From NCBI GenBank assembly GCA_934630555.1, contig CAKTXB010000043.1, positions 1-11,787 on the forward strand: a stretch of 11,787 bases of DNA. The letters run 5' to 3'. Source of the DNA: an uncultured Oscillospiraceae bacterium (GTDB taxonomy: Bacteria > Bacillota > Clostridia > Oscillospirales > Oscillospiraceae). A program made the translations under genes and the position numbers. Positions 1 through 8,115 of the stretch are shown piece after piece. The notes beneath the pieces are model-generated. The model worked only from the letters and a program-made list of their open reading frames with translations. It was not told the origin of the DNA and did no database searches. Every line of letters starts with the position of its first letter. Position 1 is the stretch's first letter.

Positions 1-2
1 GC

Positions 3-1172
3 ACGGATTTTGCCGAGCTGGTCTGCTCCAATTCCTTGCGCGGCGACCGGCTGGAAAACGCCGTGGGTCTGCTGAAGGAAGAGCTGCGCCGGCTGGGCAG
101 TCTGATCTTGACCTGCGCGGAAGCAAACCGTGTGGAGGCTGGCGGCGCGCTGGCCGTGGATCGCTACGGGTTTTCCGGCATGGTGACGCAAAAGATCCGC
201 AGCCACCCGAATATCACGGTCGTGGAGGGCGAGGTCACAGAGATCCCGAAAAAGCCCGTTATCATCGCAACGGGCCCCCTGACGAGCGATGCGATGAGCC
301 GCGCTATCCAGAATTACTTTGGCGGCGCGGACTACATGAGCTTTTTTGATGCCGCAGCGCCGCTGGTGAGCTTTGAATCCATCGACCTGGAACGGGCGTG
401 GTTTGCCTCCCGCTATGACCGCGGAGATGCAGATTATGTAAACTGCTCCATGGAGCGCGACGAATATGCTGCGTTTGTAGAGGCATTGACGACCGCCGAG
501 GAGGCGGAGGTCCATGGCTTCGAGGACAACAAGGTCTTTGAGGGGTGTATGCCCGTGGAGGTCATGGCTCGGCGCGGCTTTGACACGCTGCGCTATGGGC
601 CGCTGAAGCCCGTGGGCCTGAAGGATCCGAAAACGGGGCGTGAACCCTATGCCGTGGTGCAGCTGCGCAAGGATAATGCGGCAGGGTCTGTTTATAACCT
701 GGTCGGCTTCCAGACGCATCTTAAATTCCCGGAGCAAAAGCGCGTGTTTTCCATGATCCCCGCGCTGCATGACGCAGAATTCGTGCGCTACGGCGTGATG
801 CACCGCAATACGTTTTTGTGCAGCCCCAAACTGCTTGACCGCTATTATGCCGACCGGCGTGAGCCGCTGGTGGCCTTTGCGGGGCAGATGACCGGCGTGG
901 AGGGCTATGTGGAATCGACCGCCTCCGGGTATTTGGCAGCTGTGAGTCTGGCCGCGCGCCTGCGGGGACAGACGCCGCCGGATTTTCCGCGTGAAACGGC
1001 CATCGGCGCGCTGGCGGCCTATATTTCGGATGAAAGTGTTGCGCACTTCCAGCCGATGAATGTGAATTTCGGCATTATGACGCCGCTTGGCTATCGCGTC
1101 AAGGGCAAGGCAAATAAGAATCTGGCGATCGCGAACCGGTCGCTGGAATGGATCGCGGGCATGAAGCCCTGA
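3..1172 (+). CDS. trmFO: Methylenetetrahydrofolate-tRNA-(uracil-5-)-methyltransferase TrmFO, 5'-truncated by window edge
   Basis: TrmFO is a flavoprotein that makes m5U54 in the T loop of tRNA, using methylenetetrahydrofolate as carbon donor and FAD as reductant. The frame is open from base 3, so the gene starts before the window. The family is usually about 435-440 residues; 389 are visible, so roughly 45-50, including the N-terminal FAD dinucleotide motif, are missing. Two family cysteines are visible: the one in AELVCSNSLR (codon 24-26) and the one in FEGCMPVEVMARRG (codon 546-548). They match the two functional cysteines known in Bacillus TrmFO. The C-terminal FAD-binding segment GQMTGVEGYVESTASG is intact (about 880-940). 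The TTG at 36 lies inside conserved sequence and is not the start. The stop is 16 bases before plsX. Identity is secure; only the N-terminus is unseen. Confidence 0.95.
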   Translation, partial: TDFAELVCSNSLRGDRLENAVGLLKEELRRLGSLILTCAEANRVEAGGALAVDRYGFSGMVTQKIRSHPNITVVEGEVTEIPKKPVIIATGPLTSDAMSRAIQNYFGGADYMSFFDAAAPLVSFESIDLERAWFASRYDRGDADYVNCSMERDEYAAFVEALTTAEEAEVHGFEDNKVFEGCMPVEVMARRGFDTLRYGPLKPVGLKDPKTGREPYAVVQLRKDNAAGSVYNLVGFQTHLKFPEQKRVFSMIPALHDAEFVRYGVMHRNTFLCSPKLLDRYYADRREPLVAFAGQMTGVEGYVESTASGYLAAVSLAARLRGQTPPDFPRETAIGALAAYISDESVAHFQPMNVNFGIMTPLGYRVKGKANKNLAIANRSLEWIAGMKP

Positions 1173-1188
1173 AGGACAGGAGGCACTT

Positions 1189-2226
1189 ATGCGGATCGTT
1201 GTCGATGCAATGGGCGGAGATCTGGCCCCGGACGCGGCGGCTCTGGGCGCGCTGGATGCAGCGGAACAGCTTGGTGTGCAGATCGTGCTGGTTGGACAGG
1301 GGGAGCGCATCCTGTCCTGCCTCAAGCGCCACGGTGTGCAGACGCTGCCGAAGGGCGTGGAGATCGCGAACGCCGAGGATGTTGTGGATATGCACGATGA
1401 CCCGGCCACAGTCGTCAAAACACGGCGCGATTCATCCATGGTCGTCGGTCTGCGGATGCTGGCGAACGGGCAGGGCGACGCGTTTGTAAGCGCCGGCTCT
1501 ACGGGCGCACTGCTTTCAGCGGCAACGCTTGTTGTCAAGCGCGTGCGCGGCATTCGCCGTGCGGCCATGGGGCCGCTCATTCCAAATAAGACTGGCGGAC
1601 GCACAGTGCTGATCGACTGCGGCGCAAATGCGGAATGCACGCCGGAATTTCTGCTGCAATTCGCATTCATGGGCTCGTATTATGCTGGCAAAACGCTGGC
1701 CATTGAACGTCCGCGTGTGGCGCTTTTGAACATCGGCGCAGAGGACACCAAGGGCGGCACACTGCAAAAGCAGACGTATGCGCTGCTGCAAAAGGCAAAC
1801 GACGCCGGTTATTTGAATTTTGTGGGCAATATCGAAGCGCGCGACGTGCCGCTGGGCGGTGCGGACGTGGTCGTGGCCGACGGCTTTTCGGGCAACATCC
1901 TGCTCAAGGGCATTGAGGGCACGGCGCTGTTCATGGGTTCCATGATAAAGAAAATGTTCACGCAAAATCTTCTCACAAAACTTGCGGCGCTTGTCTGCAA
2001 AAATGGGATCAGCGCGATCAGGTCGACGCTGGACTACCGCGAAACGGGCGGCACGCTGCTGCTGGGCATTACAAAGCCAGTCGTAAAGGCGCACGGTTCG
2101 TCCGACCGCGTGGCCATGTTCCACTCCATCCGGCAGGCGGCGGAGGCCGTGGAGGCCGGTGTGGCGCAGGATCTGGCAGAGAATATTGACAAAATGACCG
2201 TACCAAAGGAGCTGGACCATGTATAA
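1189..2226 (+). CDS. plsX: Phosphate acyltransferase PlsX
   Basis: PlsX converts acyl-ACP and phosphate to acyl-phosphate, which PlsY uses to acylate glycerol-3-phosphate in phospholipid synthesis. It is a soluble, membrane-associated protein. The 345 residues match the usual family length. Family motifs are DAMGGDLAP at residues 6-14, FVSAGSTGALLSAA, IDCGANAECTPEFL, NIGAEDTKGGTL, VVVADGFSGNILLK and, near the C-terminus, a GGTLLLGI...AHGSS segment. The ATG at 1189 is preceded by AGGAGG at 1178-1183, 5 bases upstream. It follows trmFO by 16 bases and its last 8 bases overlap rnc. In many Firmicutes acpP or fab genes lie between plsX and rnc; here there is nothing between them. Identity is secure. 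Confidence 0.97.
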   Translation: MRIVVDAMGGDLAPDAAALGALDAAEQLGVQIVLVGQGERILSCLKRHGVQTLPKGVEIANAEDVVDMHDDPATVVKTRRDSSMVVGLRMLANGQGDAFVSAGSTGALLSAATLVVKRVRGIRRAAMGPLIPNKTGGRTVLIDCGANAECTPEFLLQFAFMGSYYAGKTLAIERPRVALLNIGAEDTKGGTLQKQTYALLQKANDAGYLNFVGNIEARDVPLGGADVVVADGFSGNILLKGIEGTALFMGSMIKKMFTQNLLTKLAALVCKNGISAIRSTLDYRETGGTLLLGITKPVVKAHGSSDRVAMFHSIRQAAEAVEAGVAQDLAENIDKMTVPKELDHV

Positions 2227-2905
2227 GGATTTGGAAGCCGGGCTTGGCTATACCTTTCAGAATAAATCGCTGCTGAAAAACGCGCTGACGCACAGCTCCT
2301 ATGCAAACGAGAACCGCGCACTGGGCATTCCGGATAATGAACGTCTGGAATTTTTGGGCGACTCCATCCTCGGCTTTGTGGTGGCGGAGTATCTTTACTG
2401 CAATTTCCGCAATAAGCCCGAGGGGGAGCTGACGCGGATGCGCGCCGATCTGGTATGTGAAACGAACCTGGCGCGGCAGGCCAGGACCATCCGGCTTGGG
2501 GAGTTTTTGCTGCTGGGCCATGGCGAAGAGCAGAGCGGCGGCCGTGAACGCGCCAGCATCGTGTCGGACGCGGTGGAATCAGTCATTGCGGCGGCGTATA
2601 TGGACGGCGGCTTTCAGGCCGCGCGCGGCATCATTGACCGCCTGATCCTGGGCGAAAAGCCGAATGGGAAACTGCTGATAACCGACTTTAAAACGCAGCT
2701 GCAGGAGCTGGTGCAGCGCAAAAAGGATCAGGTCATCCACTATGAGCTCATCGGTGAGTCCGGACCAGACCATGACAAGCAGTTCGTGGTAGAGGTCTGC
2801 ATCAACGGCAGATGCGTTGGCAAGGGCACGGGCAGCAGCAAAAAGCGTGCCGAACAGGACGCGGCGCATAAGGCCATTGCGACCCTGTTCCCGGAAACTC
2901 TGTGA
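2219..2905 (+). CDS. rnc: Ribonuclease III
   Basis: RNase III is the double-strand-specific endoribonuclease that processes rRNA precursors and structured mRNAs. The 228 residues have the standard two-domain layout. The catalytic domain carries the signature NERLEFLGDSILG (residues 40-52), with acidic residues E44 and D48, and the second acidic pair D117/E120 in SDAVESVIAAAY. The double-stranded RNA-binding domain spans about residues 156-225 and ends in a GKGTGSSKKRAEQDAA segment. Start ATG 2219 lies inside the end of plsX. The Shine-Dalgarno AAAGGAG at 2205-2211, 7 bases upstream, is also inside plsX, so translation of the two genes is probably coupled. A hairpin at 2911-2938 follows the stop. 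All expected catalytic residues are present. Confidence 0.97.
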   Translation: MYKDLEAGLGYTFQNKSLLKNALTHSSYANENRALGIPDNERLEFLGDSILGFVVAEYLYCNFRNKPEGELTRMRADLVCETNLARQARTIRLGEFLLLGHGEEQSGGRERASIVSDAVESVIAAAYMDGGFQAARGIIDRLILGEKPNGKLLITDFKTQLQELVQRKKDQVIHYELIGESGPDHDKQFVVEVCINGRCVGKGTGSSKKRAEQDAAHKAIATLFPETL

Positions 2906-2910
2906 ATTTT

Positions 2911-2941
2911 GGAGCGTTCGCCAGACGGTGAACGCTCCTTT
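2911..2941 (+). terminator. Rho-independent terminator after rnc (weak U-tract)
   Basis: A 9-bp perfect stem (2911-2919 with 2930-2938, GGAGCGTTC/GAACGCTCC) extends by 3 more pairs, one of them G-U, to an AGAC tetraloop at 2923-2926. Only TTT (2939-2941) follows before a C, so termination may be partial. It starts 5 bases past the rnc stop and lies upstream of the smc promoter, which fits an operon end. Confidence 0.65.
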
Positions 2942-2974
2942 CACGTACTTTGGACGGTTTTCGGGTGCAGCAGC

Positions 2975-3003
2975 TTGCATTTTTTGCAGAATACTGGTAC
3001 AAT
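2975..3003 (+). promoter_or_regulatory. Sigma-A-type promoter with extended -10 for the smc operon
   Basis: The -35 element is TTGCAT (2975-2980), then a 17-base spacer, then -10 TACAAT (2998-3003) preceded by TGG, which forms an extended -10 (TGGTACAAT). The spacer includes a T6-like run just after the -35. Transcription would start near 3010, about 27 bases before the smc start codon. No other comparable promoter is seen before rsfS, so this probably drives the seven-gene unit. Confidence 0.75.
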
Positions 3004-3008
3004 ATATG

Positions 3009-3024
3009 CCACTATGGAAAGTGG
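3009..3024 (+). other. Small 5' hairpin at the predicted start of the smc transcript
   Basis: CCACT (3009-3013) can pair with AGTGG (3020-3024) around a 6-base loop. The hairpin would lie at the very 5' end of the mRNA, and its 3' arm takes the first two bases of the smc Shine-Dalgarno (3023-3029). Five base pairs are marginal. It could stabilise the mRNA end, slightly tune translation, or be chance. Confidence 0.3.
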
Positions 3025-3029
3025 AGAGG
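3023..3029 (+). promoter_or_regulatory. Ribosome binding site that fixes the GTG start of smc
   Basis: GGAGAGG lies 7 bases upstream of GTG 3037. This places the start exactly where the conserved SMC N-terminus (YLKSLEIQGFKSF) begins. The upstream in-frame TTG at 2950 would lie before the predicted transcription start. Confidence 0.85.
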
Positions 3030-3036
3030 TATTCGC

Positions 3037-6000
3037 GTGTATCTGAAATCGCTCGAAATCCAGGGCTTTAAGTCGTTCCCTGATAAAACCGTGTTGCAGT
3101 TCGGCAGCGACATCACAGCCATCGTCGGCCCGAATGGCAGCGGCAAATCGAATATCTCCGACGCCATCAGCTGGGTACTGGGCGAGCAGAGTTCACGCGC
3201 GCTGCGCGGGGCAAAAATGGAGGATGTTATCTTTGGCGGCACGCAGAAGCGCGCGCCTGTCGGCTTTGCTGAGGCGACGCTCGTGCTGGACAATTCCGAC
3301 GGCACGCTGCGTATGGAAACGCCGGAGGTCAGTATCACCCGGCGATATTACCGTTCCGGTGAGAGCGAATACTACATCAACCGGGAGTCTGCGCGTCTGC
3401 GCGACATTCATGAGCTGCTCATGGACACCGGCCTTGGCCGCGAGGGCTACTCCAACATCGGGCAGGGCAAGATCGACGAAATCCTCTCCCTTAAGAGCAC
3501 CGACCGGCGCGAGGTGTTTGAGGAGGCAGCCGGCATTTCCAAATGCCGCTACCGCAGAGCTGAAACGGAGCGCCGGCTGGCCGCAACGGAGGATAACCTG
3601 CTGCGCATCGGCGACAAGATCTCAGAGCTGGAGTTGCAGGTCGAACCGCTGCGTGAGCAGGCAGAAAAGGCAAAAAAATATCTTATCCTGCGTGAAGAAC
3701 TCAAGGGCTTTGAAATTACCATCTGGCTTGACACGCTGGAAAAGCTGTCTGCCGCGGCGAAAAAAGCGGAGCAGGACTATGCCTCTGCTGCCTTTATGCT
3801 GGAGCAGGCGCACAGTGAGCTGAATGCGCTCTATGCGAGTTCCGAGCAGCTGTCGCTCGAGCTCAACCGTCAATCATTGATGCTGGATGAAAAGCACGAG
3901 GCCATCATGGTCTCTGAACAGGAAAAGCAGAAAGCCGAGGCAGAACTGTCGGTGCTGGAAGCCGGGATGGCAAACTGCCGCGAGAATATGCAGCGCGTGC
4001 AGACGGAACTGTCAGAGCAGGAGGGCCGCAGCGGCGGCATTGCCGAAAGCATTGCTCAGCAGCAGACGCGGCTGGATGAAATTGCGAAAGAATTGACAGA
4101 GCTCAATGCGGCGCTGAACACGTCACTGGAAAAAAACCGGGCGCTGATCGCGTCTACGGATGCACAGTCGGCAAGGCTTTTAGACCTGCGCGCCCGGCAT
4201 GCCTTGCTGCTGGCAGAGAGTGCGGAACACGCGGCGCAGCTGGCGGCTCTGCAGGCATCCGGCGAAGAGGCGGCAGCCCGCCGCAAGGCGCTGGAGGATG
4301 ACCATGCCGCCGCACTGGCGCGGCATGAGGATGCTGCAAGGCAGACTGCCGCGTGCGCCAAGGCACTGCACGAAGCGCAGGAAAACGTGCAGTCATGCCA
4401 GAATACCATTGCAGGCTACATGCTGCGTCAGCAGACGCAGCTGCAGCGCCGCGACGCACTGCAAAAGCAGCTGGGCGATGTGAATGTGGAACTGGACACC
4501 GCGCGGGCGCGGCAGCGGATGCTGCATGAAATGGAGCGCGATTACGAGGGATTTTCCAAGGCCGTCAAGGCTGTGATGCAGGAAGCGTCACGCGGCGTGC
4601 TGCGCGGCGTTCATGGGCCGGTGTCGGCACTTCTCCGCACGCCGGATGAATATACCACGGCCATTGAAACCGCACTGGGCGCAGCGATGCAAAACCTTGT
4701 TGTGGATACGGATGAGGATGCCAAAGCCGGCATCCGCTATTTAAAGCGCACCGACGCCGGACGCGCCACGTTCCTGCCTTTGCAGGCCATCCGCGGCCGC
4801 AGCGTGGACACGCGCGAGTTTGCTGCAGCGCGCGGATATGTGGGCCTTGCGTCAGAGCTGGTTCAGTTTGATCCGCATTACCGTGACATTGCGGACTATC
4901 TGCTGGGCCGGACAGTCGTTGCCAAAACGCTGGACGACGCCGTGCAGATGGCGCGCGTCACGGGCAACCGCACCAAAATCGTCACGCTGGATGGGCAAGT
5001 GCTCAATCCCGGCGGCAGCATGACGGGCGGCTCGGCCTCCCGCAGCGCAGGCGTGCTTTCGCGTGCCAACCAGATCGAACGTTTGGGCGTGTCCATTGCC
5101 CAACTGGAAGAGAAACAGAAGCAGCTGACGGGCGAGGCCGACAAGGCCGCAGCCGCAGCAGCAAAAACGGAATTTGAACTCAAGGCCGTGCAGCAGCAGC
5201 TGCGCGAGGCCGAGGATGAAGCCCTCCGCCGCACGGAGGAGGAAAAGCAGGTGCGCCAGCTTTTGCAGGCGCTGCAGGACAATCTGGACAGCTATGACGC
5301 AGAGCTGGCCCGCTTGAACAGCCGCGACAGTGCGGACATTGCCAAAACGCAGATGCTGCAGAGTCTGCGCGACAAGGCGCAGAAACAGGCCGATGCGCTG
5401 GCAGCGCAGATCGAGACGCTGGAGCAGGGGCAGTTGGCACTGAGCGAGGAGGGCAGCGCACTGTCTGAGCACATCCAGACGCTGCGTATGGACTCTGCTG
5501 CGCGCGAGGCCGAGCGTCAGAGCGCGCAGGATTCCATCCGTCAGCTGCAGGCGCTGCAAAGCGCCATGCAGGGCGATCGCACCCAGAAGGAGCAGCTGCT
5601 GCGGGATTATGAAGCGCAGCTGCACGACTTTGAAGCGCGCTGCATGGCGCAGCAGAGCCAGATCGCGCGGTTGGAAGCGCAGACGCAGGCCCGCCGCGAT
5701 GAGCTGAAGCAGGCGTCGGATGCCCGCGCGCAGATCGAGGCCAAACGCAACCAGACCGAAAAGCAGGCACAGGAGAAAAACCAGAACATCCTGCTGCTCG
5801 AGCGCGAGTCAGCGCGTCTGGAACAGAAAAAAGCTACGAGTGAGCTGGAAGAAAAGCAGCTCATCGACCGTTTGTGGGACAGCTATGAGCTGACGCCCAC
5901 CACAGCGGCGGAGCACCGCATTGAAATTGAGAGCCAGACGGCGGCGCAGAAGCGCATCACGGAATTGCGCCGGAAGATCTCTGCCCTTGGTACGCCGAAT

Positions 6001-6609
6001 CTTGGCGCCATTGACGAATTTGCGCGTGTGAACGAGCGCTATGAATATCTCACCGGCCAGCGCGACGACGTGCTGCATGCCCGTGGAGAACTGGAAAGCA
6101 TCATCCGCAGCGTGACAGACGAGATGACGGAGATTTTTGTGCGCGAATTTGGACGCATCAACGAGTATTTTGGCCAGACATTTACGGAAATGTTCAGCGG
6201 CGGCAAGGGCGAGCTGGTGTTGGAGGATCCATCGCAGCCGCTGGAGTGCGGCATTGAGATCAAGGTGCAGCCGCCCGGCAAGCAGGTGAAAACGATCACG
6301 CTGCTCTCTGGCGGCGAGAAGGCCTTTGTGGCGATCGCACTGTATTTTGCGATCCTGAAAGTCCGCCCCACACCGTTTTGTATGCTGGACGAGATCGACG
6401 CGGCGCTGGATGACCGCAATGTGGAGCGCTTTGCGCTGTATCTGCACAGCCTGTGCAAAAAAACGCAGTTTATCGTCATTACGCACCGCCGCGGCACCAT
6501 GGAGGCTGCCGATATGCTTTACGGCGTGACGATGCAGGAGCAGGGCATTTCCAAAATTCTGCACATCCGCATGGACGAAATGGAACAGCAGCTTGGCATT
6601 ACAAGCTGA
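3037..6609 (+). CDS. smc: Chromosome partition protein SMC
   Basis: SMC is the ATPase of the condensin complex SMC-ScpA-ScpB, which compacts and segregates the chromosome. The GTG start at 3037 gives 1190 residues, a normal length. In order: N-terminal head with Walker A GPNGSGKS (31-38) and Q-loop WVLGEQS (46-52); a long coiled-coil arm (about 170-500); the hinge (about 522-665) opening with HGPVSALL and closing with GGSMTGGS (659-666); the returning arm (about 680-1040); the C-terminal head with ABC signature LLSGGEK (1089-1095) and Walker B FCMLDEID (1114-1121). The signature region KAFVAIALYFAIL is a variant I associate with Clostridia, rather than the RALTAIALLFAIL of Bacillus. The arms are rich in Ala, Gln, Glu and Arg. 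The stop is 16 bases before ftsY. The scpA/scpB genes are not in the window. Its own promoter separates it from rnc. Confidence 0.97.
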   Translation: MYLKSLEIQGFKSFPDKTVLQFGSDITAIVGPNGSGKSNISDAISWVLGEQSSRALRGAKMEDVIFGGTQKRAPVGFAEATLVLDNSDGTLRMETPEVSITRRYYRSGESEYYINRESARLRDIHELLMDTGLGREGYSNIGQGKIDEILSLKSTDRREVFEEAAGISKCRYRRAETERRLAATEDNLLRIGDKISELELQVEPLREQAEKAKKYLILREELKGFEITIWLDTLEKLSAAAKKAEQDYASAAFMLEQAHSELNALYASSEQLSLELNRQSLMLDEKHEAIMVSEQEKQKAEAELSVLEAGMANCRENMQRVQTELSEQEGRSGGIAESIAQQQTRLDEIAKELTELNAALNTSLEKNRALIASTDAQSARLLDLRARHALLLAESAEHAAQLAALQASGEEAAARRKALEDDHAAALARHEDAARQTAACAKALHEAQENVQSCQNTIAGYMLRQQTQLQRRDALQKQLGDVNVELDTARARQRMLHEMERDYEGFSKAVKAVMQEASRGVLRGVHGPVSALLRTPDEYTTAIETALGAAMQNLVVDTDEDAKAGIRYLKRTDAGRATFLPLQAIRGRSVDTREFAAARGYVGLASELVQFDPHYRDIADYLLGRTVVAKTLDDAVQMARVTGNRTKIVTLDGQVLNPGGSMTGGSASRSAGVLSRANQIERLGVSIAQLEEKQKQLTGEADKAAAAAAKTEFELKAVQQQLREAEDEALRRTEEEKQVRQLLQALQDNLDSYDAELARLNSRDSADIAKTQMLQSLRDKAQKQADALAAQIETLEQGQLALSEEGSALSEHIQTLRMDSAAREAERQSAQDSIRQLQALQSAMQGDRTQKEQLLRDYEAQLHDFEARCMAQQSQIARLEAQTQARRDELKQASDARAQIEAKRNQTEKQAQEKNQNILLLERESARLEQKKATSELEEKQLIDRLWDSYELTPTTAAEHRIEIESQTAAQKRITELRRKISALGTPNLGAIDEFARVNERYEYLTGQRDDVLHARGELESIIRSVTDEMTEIFVREFGRINEYFGQTFTEMFSGGKGELVLEDPSQPLECGIEIKVQPPGKQVKTITLLSGGEKAFVAIALYFAILKVRPTPFCMLDEIDAALDDRNVERFALYLHSLCKKTQFIVITHRRGTMEAADMLYGVTMQEQGISKILHIRMDEMEQQLGITS

Positions 6610-6625
6610 CGGAAGGAGAACAGAT

Positions 6626-7516
6626 ATGGGCTTTTTTGATAAGATAAAACAGGGCCTCAGCCGCACAGCCAGCTCCATCAGCAGCGTCTTTACGGTGTCA
6701 GAGCTGGATGACGACTTTTTTGATGAACTGGAAGAACGCCTTATTCTGGCCGACCTTGGCGTGGATGCGACGGAAAAGGCCGTCGAACGCCTGCGCGGTA
6801 CAGTCCGCGCGGAGCATCTCAAGACGGCGGACGACGCGCGCACGGCGCTGCGGCGCATTCTGGCCGAGATGCTGCGTGTTGGCAGCAGCACACTCGACCT
6901 TTCCACAAAGCCTTCCGTTGTACTGGTCATTGGTGTGAACGGTGTGGGTAAGACAACGAGCATCGGCAAGATCGCACACCAGCTGCGCACACAGGGCAAG
7001 AAGGTGCTGCTGTGCGCCGGCGATACATTCCGTGCGGCGGCGGCGGATCAGCTGGAGATCTGGGCTGAGCGCGCACATGCGGACATCATCCGACAGGACG
7101 AGGGCGCAGACCCGGCGTCCGTTGTGTTTGATGCCATCGCGGCGGCCAAGGCGCGCGGTGCGGATGTCATTTTGTGCGATACGGCCGGTCGTCTGCACAA
7201 TAAGCAGAACCTGATGAATGAGCTTGGCAAGATCTCGCGCATCCTTGACCGTGAGCTGCCGCAGGCGGCTAAGGAAGTACTGCTGGTGCTGGACGCGACC
7301 ACGGGCCAGAACGGCCTCATTCAGGCGCGTGAGTTCAGCCAGATCGCGGGCGTGACGGGTATGGTGCTCACAAAGCTTGACGGCACGGCCAAGGGCGGCA
7401 TTGTTATTGCCGTGGCTGACAGCCTGCAAATTCCTGTAAAATATGTTGGCGTAGGCGAGCAGATGGACGACCTCATGCCGTTTGACGCAGACGCATTCGT
7501 GGAGGCGCTGGTATGA
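6626..7516 (+). CDS. ftsY: Signal recognition particle receptor FtsY (short form)
   Basis: FtsY is the membrane-associated SRP receptor GTPase. It pairs with Ffh to deliver nascent membrane proteins to SecYEG. The 296 residues hold an N-terminal stretch of about 35 residues beginning MGFFDKIKQGLSRTASS, which is likely a lipid-binding amphipathic helix. The N domain (DDDFFDELEERLILADLG) and a complete G domain follow: P-loop GVNGVGKTT (103-111), DTFRAAAADQLE, DTAGR (185-189), TKLD (249-252) and GTAKGG. The long acidic A domain of enterobacterial FtsY is absent, as is usual in Gram-positives. ATG 6626 has AAGGAG at 6613-6618, 7 bases upstream. The reading frame is open upstream into smc, but MGFFDKI is the family's usual start. 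The last 4 bases overlap rdgB (ATGA). Confidence 0.97.
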   Translation: MGFFDKIKQGLSRTASSISSVFTVSELDDDFFDELEERLILADLGVDATEKAVERLRGTVRAEHLKTADDARTALRRILAEMLRVGSSTLDLSTKPSVVLVIGVNGVGKTTSIGKIAHQLRTQGKKVLLCAGDTFRAAAADQLEIWAERAHADIIRQDEGADPASVVFDAIAAAKARGADVILCDTAGRLHNKQNLMNELGKISRILDRELPQAAKEVLLVLDATTGQNGLIQAREFSQIAGVTGMVLTKLDGTAKGGIVIAVADSLQIPVKYVGVGEQMDDLMPFDADAFVEALV

Positions 7517-8115
7517 AAAAAGCCGTGCTGGCGAGCAAAAATCCGCACAAGCTGGCGGAGCTGCAAAAAATTCTGGGCGGCCTTGGCGTTGAGGTCGTGC
7601 TGGAATCGGACGTGGGCGTGGACGTTGACGTGGAGGAAACGGGTACGACCTTTGCCGAAAACTCATTTTTAAAGGCCGATGCCGTGATGCGCGCCACCGG
7701 CCTGCCGGCCATTGCCGATGATTCTGGGCTGGCCGTGGATGCGCTGGGCGGTGCGCCGGGCGTATACTCTGCACGTTATGGTGGGCTGGACAGTGACGCG
7801 GCGCGCATTGCACTGCTGCTGCAAAATATGCAGGATGTACCGGACGCACAGCGCACAGCACAGTTCGTGTGCGCCATCACGTACCTGACCCCGGATGGGC
7901 AGAAGATCACCGCCGAAGGCCGCTGCCCGGGCGTGGTCCTGCGTGAATGCCGGGGAGATAACGGCTTTGGCTATGACCCGGTATTCTACGTGCCGGAAAA
8001 GGGCAAGACGTTCGCGGAGCTTGCCGGAGATGAAAAAAACGCGCTCTCGCACCGCGGCCTTGCGCTTGCGGAGTTTGCCAGACGCTATCGTGAGGAGAAT
8101 GAACATGACAAGTAA
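7513..8115 (+). CDS. rdgB: XTP/dITP pyrophosphatase (non-canonical purine NTP pyrophosphatase, RdgB/HAM1 family)
   Basis: This enzyme hydrolyses dITP, ITP and XTP to the monophosphate and pyrophosphate, keeping deaminated purines out of DNA and RNA. The 200 residues match the family. Motifs: substrate-binding SKNPHK (8-13), acidic metal-binding DDSGL (69-73), PGVYSARYGG, GFGYDPVF (151-158) and LSHRG (178-182). ATG 7513 overlaps the ftsY stop by 4 bases. GGAGG at 7501-7505, 7 bases upstream, supports this start and suggests coupled translation. The last 11 bases overlap yhbY. Family assignment is clear; the symbol rdgB follows E. coli usage, and annotators of Firmicutes sometimes use rdgB or ysnA for this gene. 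Confidence 0.96.
   Translation: MKKAVLASKNPHKLAELQKILGGLGVEVVLESDVGVDVDVEETGTTFAENSFLKADAVMRATGLPAIADDSGLAVDALGGAPGVYSARYGGLDSDAARIALLLQNMQDVPDAQRTAQFVCAITYLTPDGQKITAEGRCPGVVLRECRGDNGFGYDPVFYVPEKGKTFAELAGDEKNALSHRGLALAEFARRYREENEHDK
8093..8097 (+). promoter_or_regulatory. Ribosome binding site that decides the yhbY start
   Basis: AGGAG lies inside the end of rdgB. It is 7 bases from ATG 8105 but only 1 base from the in-frame ATG at 8099, so 8105 is the start. Confidence 0.75.

Noticed and set aside
36..38. TTG at 36 as the start of trmFO
   Set aside because: The frame is open and conserved upstream of it (AELVCSNSLR), so the gene is simply cut off by the window.
1516..2220. 234-codon open frame on the minus strand opposite plsX
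   Set aside because: Antisense shadow of plsX without a recognisable domain.
2950..3036. N-terminal extension of smc from the in-frame TTG at 2950
   Set aside because: It would cover the promoter and start before the predicted transcript; the conserved N-terminus begins at GTG 3037 with a good ribosome binding site.
4093..4121. TTGACA inside smc as a possible internal promoter
   Set aside because: At 17 bases spacing the -10 position reads GAACAC, which is not a -10 element. The TTGACA at 3728 fails in the same way.
4852..5625. 257-codon open frame on the minus strand opposite the smc hinge and coiled coil
   Set aside because: The Leu/Gln/Arg-rich sequence is the complement of coiled-coil codons, and no domain is seen.
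5809..6999. 396-codon open frame on the minus strand across the end of smc and the start of ftsY
   Set aside because: It lies opposite two unmistakable conserved genes, its product resembles no family I know, and long antisense frames are expected in GC-rich coding DNA.
6698..7861. 387-codon open frame on the minus strand opposite ftsY and rdgB
   Set aside because: Shadow of conserved plus-strand genes; the product is rich in His, Arg, Ala and Pro with no recognisable motif.
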